Shown here: in pieces, positions 43,250-54,900 of the stretch
How positions within the stretch are numbered: the first letter of the stretch is position 1
Layout of the letters: the number at the start of each line of letters is the position of its first letter
Source of the DNA: CAVSUZ01 sp963795415
Lineage (GTDB): Bacteria; Pseudomonadota; Alphaproteobacteria; Acetobacterales; Acetobacteraceae
Assembly: GCA_963795415.1 (NCBI GenBank)
Contig: CAWCHQ010000002.1
Location: 806,001 to 870,000 of the forward strand
Reading direction: 5' to 3'
DNA length: 64,000 nucleotides
The notes under the pieces: model-generated
Database searches by the model: none
Told to the model about the DNA's origin: nothing
The model's input: the letters and a program-made list of their open reading frames with translations, nothing else
Position numbers and translations under genes: made by a program

Positions 43250-44801
43250 ATGGCTCCGGCCCGTTCGCATCGCTTTTCAGGGCCGGTGACCGTTTTTCAG
43301 GAACGCCGTCTGCCGGAGCCGGCAATTCCGGCTGGCTACAGCGCGCTCATCGAGGCCCACGGCCTGCAGGTCCCGCTCCCCATAACCCTTTCCGCAACAG
43401 GAGAGCGCCACCGGCTGCGGGAAGAGGGCGGATGGCGGATCATGACCCCGCGGCATGCCCCGCGGCCGACACTCGAAGGGCATCTGACCTTCGCTCTCAA
43501 ATACGAAGGTCTGGATCTTGCCGTTCTGAAACGCCTGTTCCTGGCGACTGGTCCCGGTGAGGTAACCGCCTTCATCCAGGGAAAATCGACCGGCAGCTAC
43601 GCGAGGCGCGTCTGGTTCCTCTATGAGTGGCTGACCGGTGAGCATCTCGATCTGCCGGACGCCACAGGCGGCCGCTACGTCACCGTCGTCGACCCCGACC
43701 AGCAATGGGCGATACCGGGTGAGAACGTTTCCCGGCAGCGGGTCAAGAACAACCTACCCGGCACGCCGGCCTTCTGCCCCCTTGCCTTCCGCACGCCGGC
43801 CTTGCAGCGGTTCGTCGATCTGAATTTGTCGGAACAAGCCCGCCAGGCCGTGGCCGAAGTGCCGCGCGACCTGCTGGCCCGGACGGCAGCCTTCCTGCTG
43901 CTCAAGGACTCGCGGTCAAGCTATGCCATCGAAGGCGAACGGCCGCCGCAGGACCGCATTCAGCGGTGGGGCCGCGCGATCGGCGAGGCCGGGCGGCAAT
44001 TCCTCGACACCGACGAGCTCCTGCGCCTGCAGAGGATCGTCATCGGCGATGCCCGCTTCATCAGGCTCGGGCTTCGGGATGAAGGCGGATTCGTGGGCGA
44101 GCACGACCGTGAGACGCGGATGCCGCTCCCGGATCATATCGATGCACGTCCCGAGGATCTGCGCTCGCTGATCGAGGGCATGATTGCGTTCGATCGCGGA
44201 CCGGCTCAGCACCTGGACGCGGTTATCGCCGCCGCAATCCTCGCCTTCGGCTTCCTCTATGTCCATCCGTTCGACGACGGCAACGGCCGTATCCATCGCT
44301 ACCTGATCCACCATGTTCTGGCCGAGCGCGGGTTCAATCCGCCCGGCGTCGTCTTCCCGGTATCGGCCGCAATCCTGGAGCGCATCGACGAGTACCCGGA
44401 ACGTCCTGGAAAGCTATTCGCGACGTCTGCTGCCGCTAATCGCGTGGGAGCCGACGCCCAGCTTCAACGTCCGGGTCCTGAATGAAACAGCGGATTTCTA
44501 CCGCTTCTTTGATGCGACCGCTCACGCTGAATTCCTCTATGCCTGCGTGCAGAAGACAATCGAGGAAGACCTGCCGGCGGAAACGCGCTTTCTGCAACGC
44601 TATGACGAATTCCGCCGCCGGGTCGAAGCGTTTCTCGATATGCCCGAGCGGACGATCGATCTTCTGTTCCGCTTCCTTTCGCAGAATGACGGAAGCCTAT
44701 CCCAGCGCGCCCGCAGCGAAGAATTCGAAGCGCTGAGCGATGAGGAAGCGCAGCGCGTCGAGGTGATATACAGCCAGTCTTTTGAGACCGAACAGACATG
44801 A
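43250..44801 (+). pseudogene. Fic-domain AMP-transferase with one-base frameshift
   Basis: Fic proteins transfer AMP (or related groups) to target proteins. The first frame carries the inhibitory-type motif SSYAIEGE (S/T-x3-E-G) and the catalytic loop HPFDDGNGRIHRYL. At 44395-44397 the sequence CCC seems to have one C too many. The first frame runs off after RIDEY, while RNVLESYSRRLLPLI, ETADFYRFFDATAHAEFLYA and PERTIDLLFRFLSQNDG continue in a second frame to 44801. Joined, this is about 516 aa, a normal Fic length. The catalytic loop lies before the shift, so a truncated enzyme might still be made. Sequence error is a real alternative. Confidence 0.82.
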
Positions 44802-44954
44802 CAACTTCTCGAAGAGCGAGGCACCGAGGGACGAAGATGATGCCCCATCTAAAGCGGGCAGCTGTGTTAGTATCCGCGGCAACATTGCAGTGATAACAGA
44901 AATGTTATAGAAATCGGATCACTGTGGGACGCTAGGAAGAGAAACAAGCAAATC

Positions 44955-47258
44955 ATGGATCAGGCAACACATAACAAAATCGTCTCCTTCATTTGGAGCA
45001 TAGCCGACGACGTTCTGCGCGACCTCTTCAAGCGCGGCAAGTACCCCGATGTAATCCTGCCGATGTGCGTTCTGCGCCGTCTTGACGCGGTCCTGGAGCC
45101 AACCAAAAAGGCGGTGCTGGACACCAAGAAGATGCTCGATGAGGTGCGCATCATTGAACAGCGAGCTGCCCTTTGCGCTGCTGCCGGACAGGCTTTTTAC
45201 AACACTTCTAAGTTCACCTTGCGCGACTTGAAATCGCGCGGAAGCCAGCAGCAACTGCTCGCAGACTTCGAGGATTACCTCGACGGCTACTCACCGAACG
45301 TCCAGGACATCCTTGAGAACTTCAAATTCAGGAACCAGCTTGCCACGCTGTCAAAGTCTGACTCTCTCGGCACGCTGATCGCCAAGTTCCTCGACCCCGA
45401 GATCGACCTCTCACCGACCGGCGTCGATAACCATGCAATGGGCACGGTGTTCGAGGAGCTCGTACGTAAGTTTAACGAAGAGAATAACGAAGAGGCTGGT
45501 GAGCACTGGACTCCGCGGGACGCGGTGCGGCTAATGGCAAATCTCGTCTTACGGCCCATTCAGGATGACCTCAAATCGGGCACCTACCTGCTCTATGACT
45601 GCGCTTGCGGCACCGGCGGCATGCTTACAGTCGCCGAGGAGACGCTTGAAAGCATAGCCACGAAAAGAAAGCTCCAGATCAACAGCCACCTTTATGGTCA
45701 GGAGATCAACCCCGAGACTTATGCCGTTTGCAAAGCCGACATGCTGCTCAAGGGCGAGGGGGCAAACGCTGACCACATCGTCGGCGGAGCTGAATGGTCC
45801 ACGCTCTCGCACGACGCCTTCCCGGCACAAGAGTTCGATTTCATGCTCGCGAATCCACCTTATGGTAAGAGCTGGAAAAAAGACCTCGAAACGATGGGCG
45901 GCAAGGACGGCATGCGCGACCCTCGTTTCAAAGTGATGCACAAGGGCGAAGAGCTTTCGCTCGCCACCCGCTCCAGCGATGGCCAGATGCTCTTCCTCGC
46001 CAATATGGCGTCGAAGATGAACCATAAGTCAGTCCTCGGCAGCCGCATTGCCGAAGTCCACAACGGCTCTTCGCTTTTCACCGGCGATGCGGGTCAGGGT
46101 GAGAGCAACATCCGCCGCTGGCTCATCGAGAACGACTGGGTGGAAGCCATCGTCGCTCTACCGCTCAACCTCTTCTACAATACGGGCATCGCGACATACA
46201 TCTGGGTGCTTTCCAACAAGAAGCCCGCCCATCGCAAGGGCCAGGTGCAACTGATCGACGCCACGCAGTGGTTCAAGCCGTTGCGCAAGAACCTCGGCAA
46301 GAAGAATTGCGAGCTTTCACCCGAGGACATCGAACGGATTAGTCGCGCTTTCCTTGATTTCAAGGAAACGCCAGAGTCGAAGATCTTCTCCAATGCCGCG
46401 TTCGGCTATTGGAAGGTGACCGTCGAGCGCCCGCTGCGCCTGCACAGCCAACTCTCGATCAAAGCCATCGAGACGCTGCGCTTCGCATCTGGCGACGAAG
46501 ACCTGCGCGCCGTGCTGTATGAAGAATTCGGCGACGATCTTTCCGACAAGTTCCCCAAAGTCTCCGCAGCGCTCGAAACGCGTTTAGACGAATGGGGTAG
46601 CGACGACGACAACGGTGATGACGAGGAGGGCGGGAGTCCCAAGAAAGGCCTGCCCGAGAAGAGGAAAAAGAAGCTGCTCGATCCTAAGACGTGGGAGCGC
46701 GACGGCCGTCTCGTCGAAACGGCGATGGCTTTGCGTGCGGCGCTTGGCGACAAGCTCTATGAGGACCACAACGCGTTCTGCGGTCGCGTGGACGCCGCGC
46801 TCAAGCTGGCCGGCATCAAGCTGCCGGCCGCCGACCTGAAACAGATTCTGAAGGCTGTGAGTTGGCGCGTCGAGACCGCGCCACCGGTCATCGCCAAGGT
46901 GCATAAGCCCGGCAGGGCCAAGGCCGACCCTTTGCGCGGGCTATTCGAGGCGAATGTAGAAGGCAAACCCGCCGTCGTCGAGTACGAGCCCGACTCCGAG
47001 CTGCGCGATACCGAGCAGGTGCCTCTGCTCGAAGAAGGCGGTATCGAGTCCTTCATCCGCCGCGAGGTGCTGCCCTACACCCCCGACGCATGGATTAAGG
47101 AGGACACCACGAAAGTTGGCTACGAAGTCAGCTTCACACGGCACTTCTACAAGCCGCAAGCGCTACGCACGCTAGAAGAGATTCGTGCTGACATTCTCGC
47201 CATCGAGAAAGAGGCCGAGGGGCTACTGGATAACTTGCTCACGGAGGCCGCGGAATGA
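44955..47258 (+). CDS. hsdM: Type I restriction-modification system methyltransferase HsdM
   Basis: HsdM is the N6-adenine methyltransferase of a type I system. The N-terminal HsdM helical domain (IVSFIWSIADDVLRDLFKRG, VLRRLDAVLEPTKKAVL) is followed by the SAM motif DCACGTGGMLTVAEE near residue 216 and the catalytic NPPY (ANPPYGKSW) near residue 300. The 767-aa length exceeds the common 500-550 aa; residues after about 500 form an extension with an acidic stretch (DDDNGDDEEGG) and two further helical parts. It overlaps hsdS by 4 bases. GGAAGAG lies upstream of the ATG. Confidence 0.93.
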   Translation: MDQATHNKIVSFIWSIADDVLRDLFKRGKYPDVILPMCVLRRLDAVLEPTKKAVLDTKKMLDEVRIIEQRAALCAAAGQAFYNTSKFTLRDLKSRGSQQQLLADFEDYLDGYSPNVQDILENFKFRNQLATLSKSDSLGTLIAKFLDPEIDLSPTGVDNHAMGTVFEELVRKFNEENNEEAGEHWTPRDAVRLMANLVLRPIQDDLKSGTYLLYDCACGTGGMLTVAEETLESIATKRKLQINSHLYGQEINPETYAVCKADMLLKGEGANADHIVGGAEWSTLSHDAFPAQEFDFMLANPPYGKSWKKDLETMGGKDGMRDPRFKVMHKGEELSLATRSSDGQMLFLANMASKMNHKSVLGSRIAEVHNGSSLFTGDAGQGESNIRRWLIENDWVEAIVALPLNLFYNTGIATYIWVLSNKKPAHRKGQVQLIDATQWFKPLRKNLGKKNCELSPEDIERISRAFLDFKETPESKIFSNAAFGYWKVTVERPLRLHSQLSIKAIETLRFASGDEDLRAVLYEEFGDDLSDKFPKVSAALETRLDEWGSDDDNGDDEEGGSPKKGLPEKRKKKLLDPKTWERDGRLVETAMALRAALGDKLYEDHNAFCGRVDAALKLAGIKLPAADLKQILKAVSWRVETAPPVIAKVHKPGRAKADPLRGLFEANVEGKPAVVEYEPDSELRDTEQVPLLEEGGIESFIRREVLPYTPDAWIKEDTTKVGYEVSFTRHFYKPQALRTLEEIRADILAIEKEAEGLLDNLLTEAAE

Positions 47259-48661
47259 TTGCCGGCCTCAAGCCGTATCCGGAATACAAGGAGTTGGGGC
47301 AGGCGTGGATTAGTCGCGTGCCTCGACACTGGTCGGTGCTCCCTAATAGGACGCTCTTTGCTGAAGTCAATGAGCGAGAGCATCCAGAGGAAGAGATGCT
47401 CTCAGTCACAATCACTAAGGGCATCATAAAGCAAGAGTCACTGCTGACAGACAGTTCGAAGAAGGACAGTTCCAGACAGGACAAGTCGGCTTACAAGCTC
47501 GTTTGCCCAGGCGACATTGCTTACAACAAAATGCGGGCGTGGCAGGGTGCAATTGGTGCTTCTGGACTTCGCGGCATCATCAGTCCCGCGTATGTGGTTA
47601 TGCGTTTACGCGAGGGACGCAACCTGGCAGGCTATTTTCATCACCTGTACCGCACGCCACACTTCGCCAAAGAGGCCGAACGGTGGTCCTACGGTATTAC
47701 CTCCGACATGTGGAGCCTTCGGCCGGAACACTTCAAAATGATCTACACGCCACAACCTCCGCCTGCCGAGCAGGCGGCGATTGTGCGGTTTCTGGATTGG
47801 GTGAATGGGCGGCTGGAGCGGGCGATCCGGGCAAAGCACAAGGTGATCGCGCTGCTCAACGAGCAGAAGCAGGCTATCATCCACCGCGCCGTCACCCGTG
47901 GCCTCGATCCTTCCGCTCCGCTCAAAGCCTCCGGCATCCCCTGGCTTGGCGACATTCCACAGCATTGGGAAGTGCGGAGGGTAAAGCAGGCGACTCGTAT
48001 TCTTCGCGGTAAGTTCTCTCATAGACCGCGCAACGACGCGTCTCTCTACGACGGTCGCTATCCATTCATCCAAACTGGGGTGGTGGCCCAAGCTTCTAAG
48101 TTCATCACGAGTTACAGCCAGACCCTCAATGAAAAGGGATTGGCCGCCAGCAAGCTGTTTCCAAGCGGAACACTGGTCATGACAATCGCGGCGAACATCG
48201 GTGAAGTAGCCGTTTTGACATTCGATGCGTGTTTTCCGGATTCCATCGTTGGGTTCGTCCCCTCGGCAAGTGTTGACCGTGACTACCTCTACATGGTCTT
48301 CCTGTGCATGAAACCTGAACTGTTGCGCGAAGCCCCAGTGAACACGCAGGGCAACCTGAACGTGGAGAGAATTGGCGCGATGGGAATGCCGTTTCCACCA
48401 CTTGGTGAACAGGGGCAAATTGCCAAGCGTGCCGAGGCCGAGACTGCGGTGTTTGACTTAGGCATAGCCCGCCTCGAACGCGAAATGGAGCTTCTCCGCG
48501 AATACCGCACCCGCCTCGTAGCAGACGTGGTGACCGGAAAACTCGACGTGCGAGAGGCTGTTGCGCGTCTGCCAGAAGAAGCGCCGCCCGAAGCTGACGT
48601 GCTCGACGATACCGATACCCTCGACGAGGCCGAGCTTGTCGACGAGAAGGTTGCCGCATGA
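47255..48661 (+). CDS. hsdS: Type I restriction-modification specificity subunit HsdS
   Basis: HsdS chooses the DNA target. The 468-aa product shows the two-repeat layout. TRD1 begins WISRVPRHWSVLPNRTLFAE and ends in a conserved helical spacer (PPAEQAAIVRFLDWVNGRLE). TRD2 begins GIPWLGDIPQHWEVRRVKQA and ends PPLGEQGQIAKRAEAETAVF with LIARL-type helices. The C-terminus is acidic. ATGA overlaps with both hsdM and hsdR show one operon. The target sequence cannot be predicted from the protein alone. Confidence 0.94.
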   Translation: MIAGLKPYPEYKELGQAWISRVPRHWSVLPNRTLFAEVNEREHPEEEMLSVTITKGIIKQESLLTDSSKKDSSRQDKSAYKLVCPGDIAYNKMRAWQGAIGASGLRGIISPAYVVMRLREGRNLAGYFHHLYRTPHFAKEAERWSYGITSDMWSLRPEHFKMIYTPQPPPAEQAAIVRFLDWVNGRLERAIRAKHKVIALLNEQKQAIIHRAVTRGLDPSAPLKASGIPWLGDIPQHWEVRRVKQATRILRGKFSHRPRNDASLYDGRYPFIQTGVVAQASKFITSYSQTLNEKGLAASKLFPSGTLVMTIAANIGEVAVLTFDACFPDSIVGFVPSASVDRDYLYMVFLCMKPELLREAPVNTQGNLNVERIGAMGMPFPPLGEQGQIAKRAEAETAVFDLGIARLEREMELLREYRTRLVADVVTGKLDVREAVARLPEEAPPEADVLDDTDTLDEAELVDEKVAA

Positions 48662-51600
48662 CTACTGACACCAGCGAGAAGGGCCTCGAAACCCTGATCA
48701 TGCGTCATATGACGGGCATCGACGGTCTTTTGGTGAGGCCCGGCGTGGCGGGCAAGAACCCTGAGCCTAGCGGTGCGGGCTACTTTGCCGGCAGCGCCAA
48801 GGATTTCGACCGCGCCCACGCGCTCGATGCGCCGCAGCTCTTCACCTTTCTGCTTGCGACCCAGCCCGAGGCCTACAAGAAGCTGGCGATGGCTAACGCG
48901 AGCGACCCCAAGGACATAAACCGCCTCAAGTTTCTCGCGCGGCTTTCGTCCGAGATCGGGAAGCGTGGAGTCATCGACGTGATACGCAAGGGCGTGGACC
49001 ACGGGCCGCTGCACTTCGATCTCTTCTATGGCACGCCATCGGCGGGCAACGTCAAGGCGCAAGCCTTGCACGCCCAGAACCGTTTCTCGGTCACACGTCA
49101 GCTTGCCTACAGCACCGACGAGACGCGCCGCGCCCTCGACCTGTGCCTCTTCATCAACGGCCTGCCCATCGCTACCTTCGAGCTCAAGAACAGCCTCACC
49201 AAGCAGACTGTCGAAGATGCCGTCGGGCAATATCGCCGCGACCGAGACCCGCGCGAGAAGCTGTTTAACTTCGGTCGTTGCGCGGTCCATTTCGCGGTAG
49301 ACGACAGCGAGGTGGGTATGTGCACTGAGCTCAAGGGCAAGGGGTCTTGGTTCTTGCCATTCAACAAGGGCTACAACGACGGCGCTGGCAATCCACCTAA
49401 TGCGCACGGGCTAAAGACGGACTACCTGTGGAAAGAGGTTCTTACTCCGGTCGGACTGACCGACATTCTCGAAAACTATGCCCAGATCGTCGAGGTGAAG
49501 AACGATAAGACGGGCAAAAAGAAGCTAACTCAGATTTTTCCGCGTTATCACCAGCTTGGGGTAGTGCGCAAGGCGCTGACCGCTGTGCGTATCGATGGTC
49601 CCGGCAAGCGCTATCTCATCCAACACTCGGCAGGCAGCGGAAAGTCGAATTCCATTGCCTGGCTCTCGCACCAACTGATCGACATTGAGCGCAACGGGAA
49701 GGACGTGTTCGACTCGGTGATCGTGATAACCGACCGGCGCATACTCGACGACCAGATTCAAAAGACGATCAAGCAGTTTATGCAGGTGGGCGCGACCGTG
49801 GGCCACGCCGAGCACTCCGGCGATTTGCGCAAATTTATAGAGCAGGGGAAGAAAATTATCGTTTCGACCGTGCAGAAGTTCCCTTTTATCCTCGATGAGA
49901 TTGCGACAGAGGGCGGCAAGTCCTTTGCCATCGTTATCGACGAGGCGCATTCGAGCCAGGGCGGTAAAACCTCGGCGGCGATGAGCAAGGCCCTCGGTCA
50001 TACAGATGATGCCGCTGGCGATGAGTTCGACCCCGAAGATGCCATCAACGATGCAATCGAGAAGCGCATGGCGGCACGCAAGATGCTGACCAATGCCAGC
50101 TACTTCGCCTTCACCGCCACACCTAAGAACAAGACGTTGGAGATGTTCGGGGAGCCGCTGCCGCCCGATCCCGAGGGAAAAATCAAGCACATTCCGTTCG
50201 ATAGCTACACGATGAAGCAGGCAGTCGAAGAGCGCTTCATTCTCGACGTGTTGAAGGCATACACGCCCGTCGAAAGCTATTACAAGCTGGTTAAGAAGAT
50301 CGAGGATGACCCGGAGTTCGACACCAAGAAAGCCAAGAAGAAGCTGCGCCGCTATGTCGAGAGCCACGATCACGCTATTCGGCTTAAAGCCGAGATCATG
50401 GTGGACCATTTCCACGATCATGTCATTGCACCAGGGAAGATTGGTGGACAAGCGCGGGCGATGGTCGTAACGAGCGGTATCGAGCGCGCTCTTCAATATT
50501 TCCAAGCCTTTAAGACCTATCTCGTGGAACGCAAAAGCCCCTATAGGGCAATTGTTGCGTTTTCAGGCGAGCACATATACGGCGGCGGCAAGGTAAGCGA
50601 GTCATCGCTAAATGGGTTTCCCAGCGGGGACATCGCCTCGAAGATTCAGGATGATCCATACCGCTTTCTGATCTGCGCCGACAAGTTCCAGACCGGTTAT
50701 GATGAGCCGCTATTGCACACGATGTATGTGGATAAGCCACTCTCGGGAATTAAGGCGGTCCAGACACTCTCGCAACTCAACCGTGCGCATCCCCAAAAAC
50801 ACGACTGCTTTGTGCTCGACTTCCAAAATAACAGCGAGGCGATCACCTTCGCCTTCCAGGACTATTATCGCACCACGCTCCTCGCGGAGGAAACCGACCC
50901 GAACAAGCTGCACGATTTGAAGACTGCGCTCGATAATGCTCAGGTGTATACGCCCGAACAGGTCCGGCAGGTCGTCGAACTCTTTCTCAGCGGCGTCGAG
51001 CGGGATAAGCTCGATCCGATCCTCGATGATTGCGTGATTGTCTATAAAGCCTCTCTAGACGAGGACCAGCAGGTCGACTTCAAGGGCAAGGCCAAGACGT
51101 TTTGCCGCGCCTATGACTTCCTTTCATCGATCTTGCCTTATACGAGCGCCGAATGGGAAAAACTCTCCATCCTGCTCAACCTGCTCGTGCCAAAGCTGCC
51201 GGCGCCTAAGGAGCAAGATTTGTCGAAGGGTATCCTTGAGGCAATCGACATGGATAGCTATCGCGTCGAGAAGAAGGCAGCGATGAAAATCGCCCTCGCC
51301 GACAAGGACGCGGAAATTGAACCAGTACCGACCGAGGGCGGCGGCGGCATGGGCCAACCCGAGCTCGACCGCCTTAGCAATATTCTTAAGTCCTTTAACG
51401 AGCAATTCGGAACTTTTTTCACAGACTCTGATCGCGTGATGAAAAAGATCCGCGACGACATCGCGCCCAAAGTTGCCGCTGACACAGCTTATATAAATGC
51501 TAAAGAGAATACCCCGCATACCGCGCGCATGGCGCACGATCAGGCCTTGAATAATGTTATGCAGGCGCTTGTAAAAGAAGATATCGACGTCTACAAACAG

Positions 51601-51687
51601 TTTGTCGAAAATGACGCGTTCAAACGCTTTGTCAGTGACCTGGTTTACAGGCAAACAAGCTCCGCAGAGTTATCGGGCTCGCCTTGA
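48658..51687 (+). CDS. hsdR: Type I restriction endonuclease subunit HsdR
   Basis: HsdR is the ATP-dependent translocase/nuclease. The 1,009-aa protein has the N-terminal PD-(D/E)xK nuclease region (LCLFINGLPIATFELKNSLT), then SF2 motor motifs: SAGSGKSNSIAWL (Walker A, about residue 325), VIDEAHSSQGG (DEAH, about 427), FTATPKNKT (motif III) and the C-terminal helicase lobe (RFLICADKFQTGYDEPLLHT, LSQLNRAHP). A helical C-terminal domain closes it. The frame is unbroken and all three hsd genes overlap by 4 bases, so the system looks complete. Confidence 0.95.
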   Translation: MTTDTSEKGLETLIMRHMTGIDGLLVRPGVAGKNPEPSGAGYFAGSAKDFDRAHALDAPQLFTFLLATQPEAYKKLAMANASDPKDINRLKFLARLSSEIGKRGVIDVIRKGVDHGPLHFDLFYGTPSAGNVKAQALHAQNRFSVTRQLAYSTDETRRALDLCLFINGLPIATFELKNSLTKQTVEDAVGQYRRDRDPREKLFNFGRCAVHFAVDDSEVGMCTELKGKGSWFLPFNKGYNDGAGNPPNAHGLKTDYLWKEVLTPVGLTDILENYAQIVEVKNDKTGKKKLTQIFPRYHQLGVVRKALTAVRIDGPGKRYLIQHSAGSGKSNSIAWLSHQLIDIERNGKDVFDSVIVITDRRILDDQIQKTIKQFMQVGATVGHAEHSGDLRKFIEQGKKIIVSTVQKFPFILDEIATEGGKSFAIVIDEAHSSQGGKTSAAMSKALGHTDDAAGDEFDPEDAINDAIEKRMAARKMLTNASYFAFTATPKNKTLEMFGEPLPPDPEGKIKHIPFDSYTMKQAVEERFILDVLKAYTPVESYYKLVKKIEDDPEFDTKKAKKKLRRYVESHDHAIRLKAEIMVDHFHDHVIAPGKIGGQARAMVVTSGIERALQYFQAFKTYLVERKSPYRAIVAFSGEHIYGGGKVSESSLNGFPSGDIASKIQDDPYRFLICADKFQTGYDEPLLHTMYVDKPLSGIKAVQTLSQLNRAHPQKHDCFVLDFQNNSEAITFAFQDYYRTTLLAEETDPNKLHDLKTALDNAQVYTPEQVRQVVELFLSGVERDKLDPILDDCVIVYKASLDEDQQVDFKGKAKTFCRAYDFLSSILPYTSAEWEKLSILLNLLVPKLPAPKEQDLSKGILEAIDMDSYRVEKKAAMKIALADKDAEIEPVPTEGGGGMGQPELDRLSNILKSFNEQFGTFFTDSDRVMKKIRDDIAPKVAADTAYINAKENTPHTARMAHDQALNNVMQALVKEDIDVYKQFVENDAFKRFVSDLVYRQTSSAELSGSP

Positions 51688-51921
51688 GACGAGTAGTGCT
51701 TGTCGATGTCAATGGTGGCTCAACGTCTGTATTTAGTGGTCGAGACCGAGGGTGGCCTGTTCATTGACAATCTGATGGACCAGACACAGGCGCGGTGGGC
51801 TCGGTCGACACGAGGCCGCGTCAGGTTATCACGGTCGCACGTCCGGACGTTGACGTCGGGCTTAGGCTTGAGGTGAAGCGATGTTTCTGAAGAAAACTTA
51901 ATATGGCTGGTAGTATCGCAT
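51688..51921. other. Gap after hsdR
   Basis: No gene is supported in these 234 bases. A promoter for the next large gene is likely, but no clear boxes are visible. Confidence 0.4.
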
Positions 51922-54900
51922 ATGGAACGGACTGACGGATCAATCAGGCTTAGCGCGACCGACCTCGTCGGTCACTTGAATTGCGGCCATCTCACGGGTC
52001 TCGATCTCGCGGTCGCCAACGGCGCGCTTACGAAGCCGCACGTCTGGGATCCGCTCCTGCAGACTTTATGGGAACGCGGCGCGCGGCATGAGCTGGGCTT
52101 CGTTGATCATCTCAAAGCGAATGGTCACGCAGTCGCGGTCATCGAGGGTGTCGGTATCGATGATGACGCTGTGACGCGAACTCGGGATGCCATGACGGCC
52201 GGCGCGCAGATCATCGTTCAGGGCGCCTTTCAGACGGGCCGCTGGGTCGGCCGGACAGATGTGCTGCGTCGCGTCGATATGGCGAGCAATCTCGGCGCCT
52301 GGTCTTACGAGGTTATCGACACGAAGCTCGCCCGCGAGACAAAGGGCGGCACCGTTCTGCAGCTTTGCCTGTATGCCGATCTGGTGGAAGCAGTGCAGGG
52401 CAGGCGGCCGGAATTCAGCTACGTAGTGGCTCCCTGGTCGGACTATGTGCCGCAGCGCTTCCGCATGGATGATTACGCGGCCTTTTATAGGCATGTGCGC
52501 CGGACCCTTGAAGACTTCGTCGATGCGCAAGCAGTCGACAGCCCCTATCCGGAGCCGAAGGGCCATTGCGATATCTGCCGTTGGGAGGCGCGCTGTGAAA
52601 AGCGGCGCCGGGCCGATGATCATCTCTGCCTTGTCGCAGGTATCTCTGGATCGCACACCGCCGAACTACAACGCCGAGGCATCACGACGGTCAGCGCCCT
52701 CGCTTCCATGGCACTGCCGCTGAGCTGGAAGCCGGACCGAGGTTCCGGCCAAACCTATGAACGGCTGTGCGAACAGGCGCGGCTTCAGGTGGCGGGTCGG
52801 GAAGCGGAACAGGTTCTTCATGAGTTGCTGCCGGTCGTGCCGGGATTCGGCCTGGCCCTTTTGCCGGCACCATCGCCGGGCGACATTTTCTTCGATCTCG
52901 AAGGCGACCCGTTCGCGGGAGAGGGCGGTCTCGAATATCTGTTCGGCTATGCCTTCACCGGCGCCAATGGAGCACTGGCCTGCACTGCGGATTGGGCGTT
53001 GTCGCGGAAGGACGAGAAGGCGGCCTTCGAGCGGTTCGTCGATTTCGTAATGGCCCGGCTCCAGGAGTTCCCTGATCTGCACGTCTATCATTTCGCGCCT
53101 TATGAGCCGGCGGCGCTGAAGCGGCTCATGGGCCGGTACGCCACACGTGAAGAGGAGCTCGACCAGCTGCTGCGCGGCAAGCGTTTCGTCGACCTCTACA
53201 GTGTCGTACGCAATGGTCTGCGGGCCAGCCTCGAAAGCTACTCCATCAAGAAGCTCGAGGCGCTCTACGGCTTTTCCCGTTCCATCAACCTTCCCGAAGC
53301 GAACCTGGCGCTTGCCAAGGTTCAGGCCGGGTTGGAGCTCGGCGATCTTGAGCTGATCGGCATAGCCGAGCGGTCGCTCGTCGCCGGATACAACCACGAC
53401 GATTGCGTCTCCACGGCGGCCCTGCGGGACTGGCTGGAAATGCAGCGCGCGACCCTCATCGCGCAAGGCACGCATATCGAGCGTCCGACCGCATCGGAAG
53501 GCGAAGCGGGTGAGGCCCTCAGCGCCTGGCTGGATCGGATCAATGCGGCCATCGCCCAGCTCACGCCGGACGTGCCCGCCGATGTGCTGGCGCGGACGCC
53601 GGAACAACAGGCACGTTGGCTGCTCGCGCTCATTCTGGATTGGCATCGCCGGGAGGAGAAAGCCTTGTGGTGGGAGCATTTTCGGCTCGCGGCGCTCGCG
53701 GCCGACGATCTGCTCGACGAACGCGCCGGTCTCGCCGGTCTGGAGTATATCAGCGCCGTTGGTGGCACGGCGAAGGCGCCGATCCACCGCTATTCCTTTC
53801 TGCCGCAGGAAACGGAGTTGCGCGCGGGCGAAGACCTGCGCAATTGCGGCGGTGACAAGCTCGGCACGCTCCACGCAATATCCTTCGAGGATCGCTGGGT
53901 CGAGATCAAGAAACGCAAGGACACGGCGATGCTTCATCCCGCCGCCGTCTATTCGCACACGATCATCAACACGAAGGTGCTCGCGGAATCGCTCCTGCGT
54001 CTGGGCGAATATGTTGCGGCAAACGGCATCGAAGGCGACGGTCCCTATCAGGCAGCACGGGATCTGCTGCTGCGAACTGTGCCACGGCTCGGCGGTCAGC
54101 CGATCCGTCATCCGGGCGAAGGCGCGCTGGATGCGGCCCTGCGGATCGCGCCTGCGCTCGCAGGCGGCGTGTTCCCGATTCAGGGACCGCCGGGAGCGGG
54201 CAAGACGCACACGGGCGCCCGCATGATCTGCGCGCTGGTGCGGGCCGGCAAAACCGTCGGAATCACCGCCAACAGTCACAAGGTGATCCGGAATTTGCTC
54301 GACGGTGTGCTCAAAGCAGCTGGGGAAATGGGCGTCGATGTCCGATGCATGCAGAAGGTCGGCGAAATCGAGCCGGATCAACCGCGGCTGTGCTTTACGG
54401 AGTACAACGCGGCCTTATTGGCGGGAATCGGCACGACGAGCCAGGTCGCCGCAGCCACGGCGTGGTTCTGGGCGCGGCCCGATGCTGCCGTATCGGTCGA
54501 CGTGCTGTTCATCGATGAGGCCGCGCAGATGTCGCTGGCGAACGTCCTGGCGGTCTCCCAGGCTGCCCGCACCCTCGTTCTGCTTGGCGATTCGCAGCAA
54601 CTCGAACAGCCCACGCAGGGCAGTCACCCCGAAGGCACGGATGTCTCGGCGCTTCATCACCTGCTGAACGGCCATCAAACCATCGGCGCCGACCAGGGGC
54701 TGTTCCTCGAGGAAACGTGGCGCCTGCATTCGGCGATCTGCCGTTTCACTTCCGGGCTTTTCTACGAAGGGCGGCTACAGGCACATCGCGGCCTCGAGCA
54801 GCAGGACCTGATCACCGGCTGCGGGGTGAACGGGACGGGATTGCGTTATCTGCCTGTGCCGCACGAAGGCAATCAGAATGCATCGGCCGAAGAAGCCGAC

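Noticed and set aside
52666..54381. 571-aa minus-strand frame inside the helicase-nuclease gene
   Set aside because: No recognisable domain and complete overlap with a protein carrying clear nuclease and helicase motifs.
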